Positions 34,305-46,413 are shown, counted from the stretch's first letter. The stretch: DNA of 64,000 bases from Anagrus nilaparvatae (GCA_022575985.1 JAKSXM010000040.1:13658001-13722000), one strand, 5' to 3'. The notes: generated from the letters alone by a model not told the origin. Made by a program: numbers and translations.

Positions 34305-35960
34305 AAAAAAACGATACGTCAAGACTTACACTAGCGTAACCTAAGGAATTAGGCGATAATAAAAAATGAAACGCCAAGCCTTACACTAGCGTAACCTAAG
34401 GAAGTAATCTATATTAAAAAAACGACACGTCAAGCCTTAGACTAGCGTAACCTAAGCAAGTAGGCTATAATAAACAATACGACACGTCATGCCTTACACT
34501 AGCGTAACCTAATTAAGTAGGCTACAATAAAATAACGACACGTCAAGCCTTACACTAACATAACCTAAGGAAGTAAGCTATATTAAAAAAACGGCACGTC
34601 AAGCCTTACAGTAGCGTAACCTAAGGAAATAGGCTATAATAAAATAACAACATATCAAGCCTTACAGTAGCGTAACCTAAGGAAGTAGGCTATAATAAAA
34701 AACGACACGTCAAGCCTTACAGTAGCGTAACCTAAGGAAGTAGGCTACAATAAAAAACGACACGTCAAGCCTTACAGTAGCATAACCTAAGGAAGTAGGC
34801 TACAATAAAAAACGACACGTCAAGCCTTACAGTAGCGTAACCTAAGGAAATAGGCTATAATAAAATAACAACACGTCAAGCCTTACAGTAGCATAACCTA
34901 AGGAAGTAGGCTATAATAAAAATTGACACGTCAAGCCTTACAGTAGCGTAACCTAAGGAAGTAGGCTACAATAAAAAACGACACGTCAAGCCTTACAGTA
35001 GCGTAACCTAAGGAAGTAAGCTATAATAAAATACCGACACGTCAAGCCTTACAGTAGCGTAACCTAAGGAAGTAGGCTACAATAAAAAACGACACGTCAA
35101 GCCTTACAGTAGCGTAACCTAAGGAAGTAGGCTATAATAAAAAACGACACGTCAAGCCTTACAGTAGCGTAACCTAAGGAAGTAGGCTACAATAAAAAAC
35201 GACACGTCAAGCCTTACAGTAGCGTAACCTAAGGAAGTAAGCTATAATAAAATACCGACACGTCAAGCCTTACAGTAGCGTAACCTAAGGAAGTAGGCTA
35301 TAATAAAAAACGACACGTCAAGCCTTACAGTAGCGTAACCTAAGGAAGTAGGCTACAATAAAAAACGACACGTCAAGCCTTACAGTAGCGTAACCTAAGG
35401 AAGTAAGCTATAATAAAATACCGACACGTCAAGCCTTACAGTAGCGTAACCTAAGCAAGTGGGCTATAAAAAATAACGTAACGTCAAGCATTACACTAAC
35501 ATAACCTAAGGAAGTAAGCTATATTAAAAAAACGACATGTCAAGCCTTACACTAACATAACCTAAGGAAGTAAGCTATATTAAAAAAACGGCACGTCGAG
35601 CCTTACACTGGCGTAACCTAAGCAAGTAGGCTATAATAAACAAAACGACACGTCATACCTTACACTAGCATAACCTAATTAAGTAGGCTACAATAAAATA
35701 ACGACACGTCAAGGCTTATACTAACATAACCTAAGGAAGTAAGCTATATTAAAAAAACGACACATTAAGCCATACACTAGCGTAACCTAAGCAAGTGGGC
35801 TATAAAAAATAACGTAACGTCAAGCATTACACTAGCTTAATCTAAGGAAGTAGGTTAAAATAAAAAAACGATTCTATTTAAGAAAAAAATGACAACTCAA
35901 GTCTTAAACAACACAACCTGAGGAAGTGGTTTATAATAAAATACGGCACATCAAGCATTA
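34305..35960. repeat. 55-bp satellite array, forward
   Basis: About 28-30 tandem units of 55-56 bp: ACGACACGTCAAGCCTTACA, then GTAGCGTAACCTAAGGAAGT, then AGGCTATAATAAA. Central units are nearly identical with CAGTAGCG; edge units use CACTAGCG or CACTAACA. No coding capacity. Confidence 0.95.
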
Positions 35961-36384
35961 TACTAATATAGCCTAATGAATTGGTCTATAATAATTTTGT
36001 TCTTTTTATACACCTTTTTCTTAGGCTATGTACTGGAATACACCGCGAAGTTTTGTTTTCTAATGTATCATTGCCTGAGGTTATGTTGGCGTAACGCTTG
36101 TTTGGGTGTAAAATTTTTGTCTCAAACTTTTGCTTTGAAAAAATATAAAAAATATCTATATTTGTATTATTTTTAAACGCAGTAGCTAATTCTTTTGAAT
36201 AAAAGTCATAATTTTAGAAAAATCGATTTAAATAGATTTCTTGGATCTGATAAATAATTACTTGAAAATTTTGTTATTTAAATTTTATTCACTACAAAAA
36301 AATATACCTGATACATAATGATTTAAAAATTTTTGTCTCCAAATTTTATGTTGTGTTGGTGTAAAACTTGACTTCGTCGCTTTT
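35961..36384. other. Centre of the palindromic satellite
   Basis: Non-satellite spacer of about 420 bp between the opposed arrays. AT-rich, with no inverted symmetry of its own that I could see. Confidence 0.6.
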
Positions 36385-38110
36385 TTATTATAGTCTACTT
36401 CCTTAGGTTATGTTAGTGCAAGGCTTGACATGTCGTTTTTTATTATAGTCTACTTTCTGAGGTTGACGTGACGTTATTTTATTACATCCTACTTCCTTAG
36501 GTTATGTTAGTGTAAGGCTTAATATGTTTTTTTTCTTATTATAGGCCACTTCCTTGGGTTACGTTAGTTACATGCTTGACCTGATTTTATTTTATTATAT
36601 CCTACTTCCTTAGGTTAGTTTAGTGTAAGGCTTAACGTGTCGTTATTTTATTGTAGCCTACTTAATTAGGTTACGCTAGTGTAAGGCTTGACGTGATTTT
36701 ATTTTATTATATCCTACTTCCTTAGGTTATGCTAGTGTAAAGCTTGACGTGTCGTTTTTTTTATTATAGCCTACTTCCTTAGGTTACGCTAGTGTAAGGC
36801 TTGACTTGTCGTTTTTTTAATATAGATTACTTCCTTAGGTTACGCTAGTGTAAGGCTTGACGTGTCGTTTTTTTATTATAGCCTACTTGCTTAGGCTACG
36901 CTAGTGTAAGGCTTGACTTGTCGTTTTTTTAATATAGATTACTTCCTTAGGTTACGCTATTGTAAGGCTTGACGTGTCGTATTGTTTATTATAGCCTACT
37001 TGCTTAGGTTACGCTAGTGTAAGGCTTGACGTTTCGTTTTTTTTATTATATCCTACTTCCTTAGGTTATGTTAGTGTAAGGCTTGACGTGTCGTTTTTTT
37101 TATTATAGCCTACTTGCTTAGGCTACGCTAGTGTAAGGCTTGACTTGTCGTTTTTTTAATATAGATTACTTTCTTAGGTTACGCTAGTTTAAGGCTTGAC
37201 GTGTCGTTTTTTTATTATAGCCTACTTGCTTAGGTTACGCTAGTGTAAGGCTTGACGTGTGGTTTTGTTATTATAGCCTAGTTTACACTAGTGTAAGGCT
37301 TGACGTTTCATTTTTTATATCGTCTAATCCCTTAGGTTACGCTAGTGTAAGGCTTGATGTGTCGTTATTTTATTATATCTTACTTCCTTAGGTTATGTTA
37401 GTGTAAGGCTTGACGTGTCGTTTTTTTTATTATAGCCTACTTGCTTAGGCTACGCTAGTGTAAGGCTTGACTTGTCGTTTTTTTAATATAGATTACTTTC
37501 TTAGGTTACGCTAGTGTAAGGCTTGACGTGTCGTTTTTTTATTATAGCCTACTTGCTTAGGTTACGCTAGTGTAAGGCTTGACGTGTGGTTTTGTTATTA
37601 TAGCCTAGTTTACACTAGTGTAAGGCTTGACGTTTCATTTTTTATATCGCCTAATCCCTTAGGTTACGCTAGTGTAAGGCTTGATGTGTCGTTATTTTAT
37701 TATATCTTACTTCCTTAGGTTATGTTAGTGTATGGCTTGACGTGTCGTTTTTTTTATTATAGCCTACTTGCTTAGGCTACGCTAGTGTAAGGCTTGACTT
37801 GTCGTTTTTTTAATATAGATTACTTCCTTAGGTTACGCTAGTGTAAGGCTTGACGTGTCGTTTTTTTATTATAGCCTACTTACTTAGGTTACGCTAGTGT
37901 AAGGTTTGACGTGTGGTTTTGTTATTATAGCCTTTACACTAGTGTAAGGCTTGACGCTTCATTTTTTATATCGCCTAATCCCTTAGGTTACGTTAGTGTA
38001 AGGCTTGATGTGTCGTTATTTTATTATATCTTACATCCTTAGGTTATGTTAGTGTAAGGCTTGACATGTCGTTTTTTTTATTATAGCCTACTTGCTTATT
38101 GCCTACTTGG
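36385..38110. repeat. 55-bp satellite array, reverse
   Basis: About 30 units in opposite orientation (CTTCCTTAGGTTACGCTAGT, GTAAGGCTTGACGTGTCGTT). A higher-order period of about 326 bp (six units) is visible: the variant GTGTGGTTTTGTTATTATAG occurs near 37256, 37583 and 37909. Confidence 0.95.
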
Positions 38111-39420
38111 TTGTTTTCGATTTAAGATTTCTGGATATTGAATCTTCTGGAGACTATGATTCTGATACTCTTTAATCAAGTTACATTTAATCAAGTTTCA
38201 GATTTTTAAAATCTTTGAAGATAATATTTAGAACATTATTTAGTATGGATTCACTGAAAAAAGTTTTTTATTTTCTTAATTTTTCCCCGAATAAATCGAT
38301 ATTTTGAAAATTATAAGTTAAATCAAAAATCAAAAATCTTGAAAAATATTTTATAATATTGTTAGAAATTGAAATTCTTTTCGGGGATCGATACTAAATA
38401 ATATCCTAAATATTGTATTCAAAGATTTTTAAAATCAGAAGCGTTCAAAAATACTTTTTTGTCTTGATTAATTTAGTAGCTCAAAAATAAAGGAAATTTT
38501 AAGGGCTAATATCTCCGTCTGTAGTCAATAAATTTACGAATTTTTTTTTTTTAATTCTAAGAGACATAACTCGATAAATGGCTATAAGAATCAAACATTT
38601 TAGAAGTTTCAATTTCCAAAAATCTTAAAAAGAAAAATGCTATTTTTAATCACCTTATTCAACATTAAACTATTAAAACTAGTGAAAAGGGAAATCCTCT
38701 TATGCAAAAAAGATAACTAATTTATTTCTAGTTTTGAATCCTGATATTGTATTTTAAATATTGGAGCTTACGAATTCCTGGATTTGAAACCAGGAATGAA
38801 TAAATTTCTGTTTTATAAACAAGTTAATGATTTATTTTTAGTTTTGAATCCTGAAATTGTAATTTAAATATTGGAATTTCTGGATTCAAAACCAGTAAAG
38901 AGTAGATTTTATTTTTATAAACTAGAGATATAGATTTTCTAGTTTTAAATCAAGAAATCATTCTCTTTTCTTGTTAAGATCCTAAGAAGTTTAGGATTGA
39001 GTTGGTAGGGTAGAATTTGAATTAGATATGGAAAAAATTTATTGACAAAATAAACTGTTTTTGCTTCTTATTTATATGCTTTTAAATTATGGGCGAAAAT
39101 TTAAACAAAAAATAAAATTCATTTTTAAATTTTTGCCAAGTAGGATTGGTGTATAGATAACAGAATGGAAATAGAGATTATTGAATATAATAATTTTAAA
39201 TTGTTTAAAGGTAAAAATTTCAAAAAATTGATTGAGTTTTAATCCGCAGATTGGTTCAAAATTGTAATTTACTAAATGGGAAGGTTGAATACCAATATGT
39301 ATATTATGTTAAAAAAATTTTATTTTTTATATTTATTAAAGATATTATTGCAATAATTGTTATTTTGAAATTTTTCTAATCAAATGCATAAATGATTATA
39401 ATAAGCAACTAATATATTTT
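38111..39420. repeat. Inner inverted arm, right, and spacer
   Basis: 38130-38370 mirrors 33950-34300, and 38370-38600 is a direct copy of part of the left arm. 38640-39420 is AT-rich with degenerate AAACCAGRAA-type phrases related to the outer arms, and no gene. Confidence 0.6.
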
Positions 39421-39428
39421 TATATTTA

Positions 39429-39480
39429 CTAGGGGGCTCCGACCCCTGCGAGCTTCGCGCGCCAACCCCCGTAGAAAAAT
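39429..39480 (-). mobile_element. Possible Helitron 3' end
   Basis: Read on the reverse strand the sequence ends in a GC-rich hairpin (CAGGGGTCGGAGCCCC) followed by CTAG and then T, the pattern of a Helitron 3' terminus inserted between A and T. No helicase gene or 5' TC end was identified. Confidence 0.35.
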
Positions 39481-39769
39481 TAGAAAACTGGGTTAGTTTT
39501 AAAAACAAACAAATTTTGTAAATTTTACAAATATGAGGTTAGTCATGGTGATATTTAGATAATTTATTTAAATAATGTAATCATGAACAAAGATTTTGGT
39601 TATGTTTAAAAGTTATTTTTCTCCTAGTAGTTGCAAAAGATAGTAGTAGCTCTTAGTAGCCCAAAATGACCATTTTTGGTAAGGGGTCTTATAAAACATC
39701 TATTGTTAAGGCGAAAAGGACCGCTTTGGTTCAAAAAGACCATTTTGGGTAAATAAGCATATGCAACAG

Positions 39770-40220
39770 TTTTTAGGTAAAAAGAGCCACTATGGCCCAA
39801 AAGGTTCAGTTTGGTCCAAAGGCGCAGTTTGGTACAAAAGGTTTAGTTTGGCCTTAAAGGTCTAGTTTGGCCCAAATGTTACATTTTATCCCAAATGGTC
39901 CATTTTGACCCAAAAGGACCAGTATGGCGCAAAAGTACCAGGTTGGCCCAAAAGGTTCAGTTTGGCCCAAAAGTACCAGATTGGTCAAAAGGTTCAGTTT
40001 GTTCCAAAAGTACCAGATTTTCCCAAAAGTACAAGTTTGGCCCAAAAGTACCATATTGGCCTAAAAGTATCAGATTGGCCAAAAGGTTCAGTTTGTTCCA
40101 AAAGTACCAGATTTTCCCAAAAGTACCATTTTGGCCCAATAGTACCAAATTGGCCAAAAAGTACCAGTTTGGCCCAAAATTACTAAATTGGCCTAAAAGT
40201 ACCAGATTGGCCCAAAAGTG
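39770..40220. repeat. 20-21 bp tandem repeat in right arm
   Basis: Units of TTGGCCCAAAAGTACCAGAT with variants, the mirror of 32465-32885, ending at the AGCGGCGGCAGCG junction. Confidence 0.85.
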
Positions 40221-40879
40221 TCATTCGACAGCGGCGGCAGCGTTTAGGACTTTATAGAGATACAAGAAAATTATAAATATTAATTAATTTTAGTAATTAA
40301 CAATGAAAATTTCTGGTTTTAAAGCCATAAAATATATTTATTCTATTTTGTAAACCGGAATTTCATTAATTTTTGTTTTTAAATTCAGAAGTTATTTCGT
40401 TATAATTTTTGAAATTCAATTTTCTTTTTTTAAAACTAGAAATAATCAAAACTCTGGTTTATAAAACAGAGGAAATCATTTTTCTGGTTTTAAATCAAGA
40501 AATAAGTTCCCTCTTCTTTACCGGCTTATATCTTCTTGTTTTAAATCCGGAATATTGATTTTTTCTGGATTGTAAAACAGACTTTTACTTTTTTCTGGTT
40601 TTAAATCAAGAAATAAATTCACTCTTCTTTATCGGCTTATATCTTCTTGTTTTAAATCCAGAATATTGATTTTTTCTGGATTGTAAAACAGATTTTTACT
40701 TTTTTCTAGTTTTAAAACAAGAAAATCATTACCGCATATCTGAAATATTCATTATTCTGGATTTAAATCAAGAAAATATAGTATTGTATGGTTTCAAAAC
40801 CTGAAAGACCCCTATATTCTGGATTAATGCTCCAAAATCTCTGGATTGTGCGGAGTGGGTATGGATTATATCAAAAATA

Positions 40880-43800
40880 GGTTTAGCAATTTTATTATTA
40901 TTAAGTCTAGAAAATATTTAAATTTATTAAAAAAGCTAACAACGGCAAAATCGCAAAGCAGGTTTTTATTATCTTGCCGCCATAATGACATATTGCCAAA
41001 ACTTTTAATTAACATTCATCATAATTTAAAATACATTAAATTCCATAGTCATATTCGCAAAAAGAATTTTGCAAAACCAAAAACATCTTTATCCATAAAA
41101 TACTTAACATCGAAATTAATGATATAAACATACACATTAATTTTTTATCTAATCAAATTACTTCAATGGAAAAATTTTTATTAAACCATTAGCACCGGCG
41201 CGACCATGCCACTGACGTGCGGATTCTTGCTTAGGAAACAAGTGAAAAAAGATTTTTTTTTAACTTAAAATTTTCCTTTACTAAAAAAGACCTTACAAGA
41301 TTCTGGGGTCAGATTTTTAATATTATTGACCGTTAATTAAATATGGGGGCTCAAAAGTTTATAAAGAATAAATAAATTATATTTTTGTATTATTTATTTT
41401 TTTTATTAGTAGAAATGAAAGAAAAAAGAATTCAAGATGGCGGATTTAGAAAATGATTATAATTCTGATAAATACTCCAGGCAAATTGCGGAGGGGTTGA
41501 TGTTTAGTTACTGGCTGGCATAAGATATGATTTATTAAAGATTTTTTTGGATTGCTGTACACGAATTTTGGAGTGAAATAATAATTTATCCAAAAAAAGT
41601 CCCCGATATTATTGATCAGCGACCCAAAAAACCCATACGGACCTAGCACTCAAAGTGCGTAATACATAAAATATACCCCGTTTTAAAGGGTAGTTTTTGC
41701 AAATTTAAGGGTGTTTCTCTAATTTCTCCCGGAAAATACCCCGAAATTTGTGATCAGCGACCAAAAAAATCTATAATAGACCAAAGCTTATGCCAGCCAG
41801 TAACTAAACGTCAACTCTCCGCAATTCGACTGGAGTATTTATCACAATTTTCGTCAGAATTATAATCATTTGCTAAATCCGCTATCTTGATTTTTTTTTT
41901 TTTAATTTCTACTAAAAGAGAACATAAACAATATTAAAATATAATTTATTTAGTCTTTCTAAACTTGAAAAAAAAAATTACAATTTAAAACCGTATATCA
42001 ATAATCGAATTTATGTCTTTTTTGAGCTGCCATATTTAATTAACGGTCAATAATATTAAAAATCTGACCCCAGAATCTTGTAAAGCAAGGCGTTTTTAGT
42101 AAAGGAAGACTATAAGTTAAAAAAAAATCATTTTTTTACCTGTTTTCTTAGCGAAAATCCACGCGTCAATGGCATGGTCGCGCTGGCGCTAATGGGTTAA
42201 AAAATATTGGTGAAAATTTATTTAATTTGTTAACTTCTCTTTACAAAAAATTTTTATCGCATTATAATAATAATCTCACTGATAAGGCTTCAAAAAAGAT
42301 TGAAAATTCTTAAAAATTACTTAATAATCAAGCAAATGTTTCCTCGACTATTCAATGGATACAGTTTCTAAACAACCACCTGAAGATAACAACAATAGAG
42401 TTGTATTTCTGTTTCTTTAGGCCAAAAAATTTCTGTAAGTAAACATGTCGATAATGAAAAAGCCATTAATACCATCAAAAATACTGAATATTTAATAAAT
42501 ATTTTTGAATTTCCTGTTGATACTATAAATGATGTAAGATATGGCATTATAAAAAGTTTTATAAAAAGCCACTCACAAATTTTTAGAAATTTGGAATATT
42601 AATGGATACCTTGGTAAAACTGATCATGTTTATTTCTTGATTTAAACTGATTGTACTATAGCCAGACTTTGTGGCTTACCAAAAACCCACAAAATCATAG
42701 TTGACCATCATGGTAAATTACATTATTCTGTTAGACCAGTGCTATCTTATATAAATTAACCTACATATTTTCTTTAAAAATTTATCAGCTCTATATTAAT
42801 TAATAGTATTAAAAAACCTTCACACATAAAAAATAGTACACATTTTATACAAAAAATTTCTGATGTAGTTATACCTGATGATCATATAATTGTGAGTTTT
42901 GATGCAACATAATTGTTTATTAACATTTCTTTCGATTTGGTAAAAATTGGTATTGAAAAAAGATATGATCAAATAAGGAAACATACCATTATTCCTTTAG
43001 ATGAGTTATTTAATGCATTAGATTTTCTTAATGAACATATGATTTTTCAGTTTAATAATCAATATTATAAGCAAATCCACGGATCCCCTTTGGGCTCACC
43101 TGTTTCATCAATATTTACTGATATTGTTTTAGAAGACCTAGAAAATTCCTATCTCCAAAAATTAGATTTCAAACTAATTTTTTATCTACGTTATGTTGAG
43201 AATGTGATAACTTGCATACCGGCTTCTAAACTAAATGTCATGCTTAATATTTTCAACAATTATCATTCCAGGATCTAGTTTACTTACGAAGTTTAAAATA
43301 ACAACATCGCAAATTTCCTTAATGTCCAATAGCTAAGAAAAAACAACAAAATTATATACAATTGGTACCGGTAATCGACATTCTCAGCAAGGTTTTTTAA
43401 TTTCCATTCCAATCATACCAAATATCATAAAGTGAGTATGATTTATACTCTTGTTGATAAGACAATATTGTTATCAGATTCGTCTTTTCACGCAAACAAC
43501 TTAGATTTGGTAAAAAATGGATATCCTGAAGAGTTTATTGATTTTTATATCAAAAAGTGTTTAGACAACATACATTTCAGGCAATTAAATGACATCCTTT
43601 CTTACGACAAAAATAAAGAAATTATTGACAAAAGAACAAAAGTTTGTATACCTTATATTAAAGGTTTCTATGAAAGCATAAGGAAAATTTTCACAGAGTA
43701 CCACATCATAACTCTTCATATAATCTGCAATAACTTAAACAACGTCGTGATAAAAGCAAAAGATAAGTTAAAAAAAGAAAACCAAACTCATGTGGTGTAT

Positions 43801-44140
43801 AAGTTGTACTGTAATGCTTGCACAGCTAGTTATGTAGGAATATCAAAACGTGAAGCATTGGACCGCATAGACGAACACCGTAGACCAGTAGAAAGTATCA
43901 TCAAGAAAAAGAATACTATATTAAATAAACCTTTGCCTACAGAAACAACCACATTATGACTACACGGTTTAAAGGTAAGAAAGAAAATGCTACAGTCGTT
44001 ATGGATCATCAAGCTCTTATCCAAAATCTCTATTAAATACAAGAAACAGACATGGTCATCTTAAAACATCACAAATTCACTGGACATACCTTTAATTGGG
44101 CTGATTTTAAATTTTTAGACCGTGAGTGTTCTTACCAAAA
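40880..44140 (+). pseudogene. Penelope-like element with GIY-YIG endonuclease
   Basis: The N-terminal region (40905-41030) reads LLKKLTTAKSQSRFLLSCRH. It is interrupted by a foldback (41185-42196), then continues to 42310. The reverse transcriptase part gives ARLCGLPKTHK, YSVRPVLSYI, VSFDAT (first Asp), QIHGSPLGSPVSSIFTDIVL and YLRYVENVI, where the catalytic YVDD has become YVEN. The C-terminal GIY-YIG nuclease at 43790-43890 reads HVVYKLYCNACTASYVGISK followed by a DRIDEH box. Order and motifs define a Penelope-like element, which primes by a GIY-YIG nick. Several stops and frameshifts and a changed active site make it inactive. The 5' end may be cut by the foldback ending at 40860. Confidence 0.85.
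41185..42196. mobile_element. Foldback element, 1,012 bp, with TTAA duplication
   Basis: Inverted ends ACCATTAGCACCGGCGCGAC and the complement of CCCATTAGCGCCAGCGCGAC, flanked by TTAA (41181-41184 and 42197-42200). The TTAA target and CCC-type end suggest mobilisation by a piggyBac-type transposase. The inner part carries mirrored blocks (GCGGATTTAGAAAATGATTA and complement) and the GATCAGCGACC module. Removing it with one TTAA restores the Penelope-like reading frame (F-L-L then K-N-I-G), which shows a precise insertion. Confidence 0.88.
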
Positions 44141-44379
44141 AAGATCTACATCAGAGGTAATTTACATTAACATACAGCTAAATTGAAATAATAAAAAAAA
44201 AGACTTTAAGAAGACTTAAAGACAAACTTTTCAAGCCTTACTTACACTGTTTCCACAAATTAAAAAAGAATTTTAATTAACCTCCATTTCACATTATTTT
44301 TTACATGATTCCATACTTGACCTTCCATAACTTAAATTTCTTCCATTAATAATATATTGTTCCTAGATAATAACGTAAA
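44141..44379. other. No feature seen
   Basis: AT-rich tail after the Penelope-like element. Confidence 0.5.
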
Positions 44380-45062
44380 ATGATAGTCATCCATGTGGAA
44401 CCTGGTATTCTATCATCCGCTAATGTTGCTCTCAAAGGTTTTAAGGGCTGGCGTATCTTTGCTGAACCCTCCTCAAAGTTGAGGAGGATTTTGACTCTTT
44501 CTCTGCTAAATGCCGCACTTGTAATTGCTTGCGGGTTTCTTCGCATGCACCCGTGTACTTTGCCTCGTCCCAATCTTCGATTGAGCATAACATTGCATTC
44601 TTTGACGTGGTACAGGGACCAGGTGACGTTTTGATTATAAATCCAGGAGTAGGGCATAGTATAGTCAATTTAACCTACTGTTTGGCTGAAGCCAGGACCT
44701 TGTTGCCCCTAAGTATTATGGATATACGCAACGAAGCTATGTGTTGTCAGTGTCCCTCTGTAAGAGAATTTGTGCCTCTACGCCGCCCTACCCTTTTCTG
44801 GGTTCCTGTGACCAAATTAATGTGTCCTTATGAGGCCTGTACGTTTAGTAGTTTGGGTGATCGGAAAGCTTATAACATGCACATCATATCTCATATGACG
44901 TACACATGCAATTATTGTGGTGTCTCGATTTCCACGGCCAAACATCTTAAAAGACATGCTAAGAACCTCCATGAGTCTGAACCGTCATATTGTTAACCTT
45001 GCCAAAAACATCTTAAACCATCCACCCTGCAGAACCACCCTAAGTCCAATGGTCACCGTTGG
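44380..45062 (+). pseudogene. JmjC-like domain with three C2H2 fingers, relic
   Basis: Not part of any neighbouring element I recognise. The first frame (44380-44480) reads IHVEPG, then SSANVALKGFKGWRIFAEP. The next frame from about 44475 reads VVQGPGDVLIINPGVGHSIV. Together these resemble the iron-binding core of JmjC dioxygenases (H-x-E, later H). After a linker come C2H2 fingers: CPYEACTF..H..H, CNYCGVSISTAKHLKRHAKN with H, and a third interrupted by TAA (PCQKHLKPSTLQNHPKSNGH). One frameshift near 44475 and one stop are present. It could be a retrocopied chromatin gene or cargo of a mobile element. GC content is higher than the surroundings. Confidence 0.5.
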
Positions 45063-45074
45063 TAATCGGTAAAA

Positions 45075-46408
45075 TTATACGTTGATGTTGTCGCCTGTCA
45101 CACTACCATCCCTCTGGATATTGAGTTTAGAATTGCCGTTCTTTTCTACTTGCGTCAGAATATGAGTTCTTGGCGCCATGAAGTATGGTTTTCCATCTCT
45201 GTCAACTGGCATTTCTTGATAACAGGTACTTGTCCTTCTGAAAATTACATTTACTGGCTGACACTCAACAATATTTATACTCTCCCCCGCCACTAATCAA
45301 ATGAACTCAGCTTTCCCCGTCAGCTGAAATCCAAAATGGGCTGGCTGGGTAATAGCTGTGCTAAGTGCATTTGCGATGACCTTTTTCTCTATTTGGCACT
45401 TGTGCATTAACACATCGTGATACAACTCTGTCATTTGTTTCTTCGTATGCTGCTGAACAAAAACAATTTTAGTATTTACGTAGGCCAATAGGTCGATATT
45501 TTCAGCAGCTGTGACCAAAGGCAATCCAATGCTTCTGAATTTTCTGTTTCTATTATAAAATGGCTCCTGACGAGGTCCGAATTACAAGCCGATGTCGTTC
45601 CTTGCGCTGTAAAAGCAAAAGTTACGTCTGCCTCTATGGAATATACAGGTTTGTTCGGCTTCGCTGAATCAATTATTTTATCAGCTATCCCTGAAAAAAG
45701 TATATTTAGTATACTTCTTTTGACATTCACTGATTGGTAGCAAAGTCCAGAATACGTAGCCTCCTTATCCAAACATTCTTCTTCGTTGAACCTACAATGA
45801 GTTCCCGTACGGAGTACCAACTAATTAGTTTCTAATTTGACCGTTGCGTAATAATCTTCTAATGTTACTTTTACATAACCGCTCACTATCACATCGTTGT
45901 ATGTTCCGTAAGGGTCTGAATATCTTCCGTTCACGCAATCCTCCCCATTTCCATTTCTGGAACCGGCAAGTTCAACAGAAGTTACTACTGAATCGTTTCT
46001 CTTTAACGTTTGAATTACAATCATGTTTCTGAAGTTCAAATTTCCGTGATATGGCATTTGTTCGCATTGAGATCTAGTGATTGGTTCGACGTAAGAAGCC
46101 ATTGACAGGTCCAGGGAATTTATCATATTTGGTTTGTACCATTTTTTTATACACTGCGAAATTCTGCTTTCTACTTCAATTTTACAAATAATAACCTTTG
46201 TCTTTGAGTATTTGTTCGCCTTGACCAAAGCAACTTTGGTATTTGTTACATTTAGGTTATTTTTTTCAGGAATATCGCATTCTCCGATGTCGATCAAGGA
46301 AAAAGTTGAATAGTTTGAGATCTGATTTTCACAGTCAAACGCTATAATTGAGTTTTCCTTGAAATTCTTTGCCTTTATGACCACCAATGACGATACCAAT
46401 AGCAACAA
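45075..46408 (-). pseudogene. Endogenous chuvirus-like glycoprotein, degenerate
   Basis: The reverse-strand frame starts with a short hydrophobic leader (about 13 residues, signal-peptide-like). A Cys-rich ectodomain follows, with an FDC box near residue 25 and a SLIDIGEC phrase nearby. This N-terminal pattern is the one I associate with glycoproteins of Jingchuvirales (chuviruses) and the related envelope genes of some insect LTR retroelements. Defects: in-frame TAG at 45821-45823, a frameshift near 45520 and an in-frame stop at 45297-45299. The C-terminal part with fusion and membrane segments is missing; the copy stops at 45075, next to the JmjC relic. Roughly 440 codons remain. The family call rests on motif recognition and needs a profile search. 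Confidence 0.6.
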
Positions 46409-46413
46409 AAACT

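Larger units (their letters stand above)
31881..40860. mobile_element. Giant nested foldback element, about 9 kb, with satellite arrays
   Basis: Left end ACCCACTCCGCATCAATCCA and right end ...GGATTGTGCGGAGTGGGT are inverted. The outer arms (31881-32900 and 39640-40860) share in mirrored order an ATCCAGAATAT/AAACCAGAAA-rich block, a CGCTGCCGCCGCTGTCGAA junction and a 20-21 bp tandem repeat. The inner arms (33950-34300 and 38130-38370) also mirror, and the core is two opposed arrays of a 55-bp satellite around a 420-bp spacer. Long inverted repeats filled with tandem repeats are the architecture of Drosophila Foldback/Galileo-type elements. No transposase is present and the superfamily is undetermined. 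The right end abuts a Penelope-like element. Confidence 0.75.

Noticed and set aside
35976..36176. ORF with a hydrophobic stretch at the centre of the satellite palindrome
   Set aside because: AT-rich spacer; no family resemblance and no upstream context for expression.
34305..38110. Regular repeats resembling a CRISPR-like array
   Set aside because: Units are contiguous 55-bp tandem copies without unique spacers, in a eukaryotic genome; this is a satellite.
39854..40257. Several overlapping ORFs on both strands, Pro/Lys/Phe-rich
   Set aside because: They are translations of the 20-21 bp tandem repeat in all frames; the mirrored array at 32465-32885 gives the same effect.
44346..44668. Reverse-strand ORFs opposite the JmjC-like region
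   Set aside because: The forward frames carry the recognisable motifs; the reverse ORFs are shadows.
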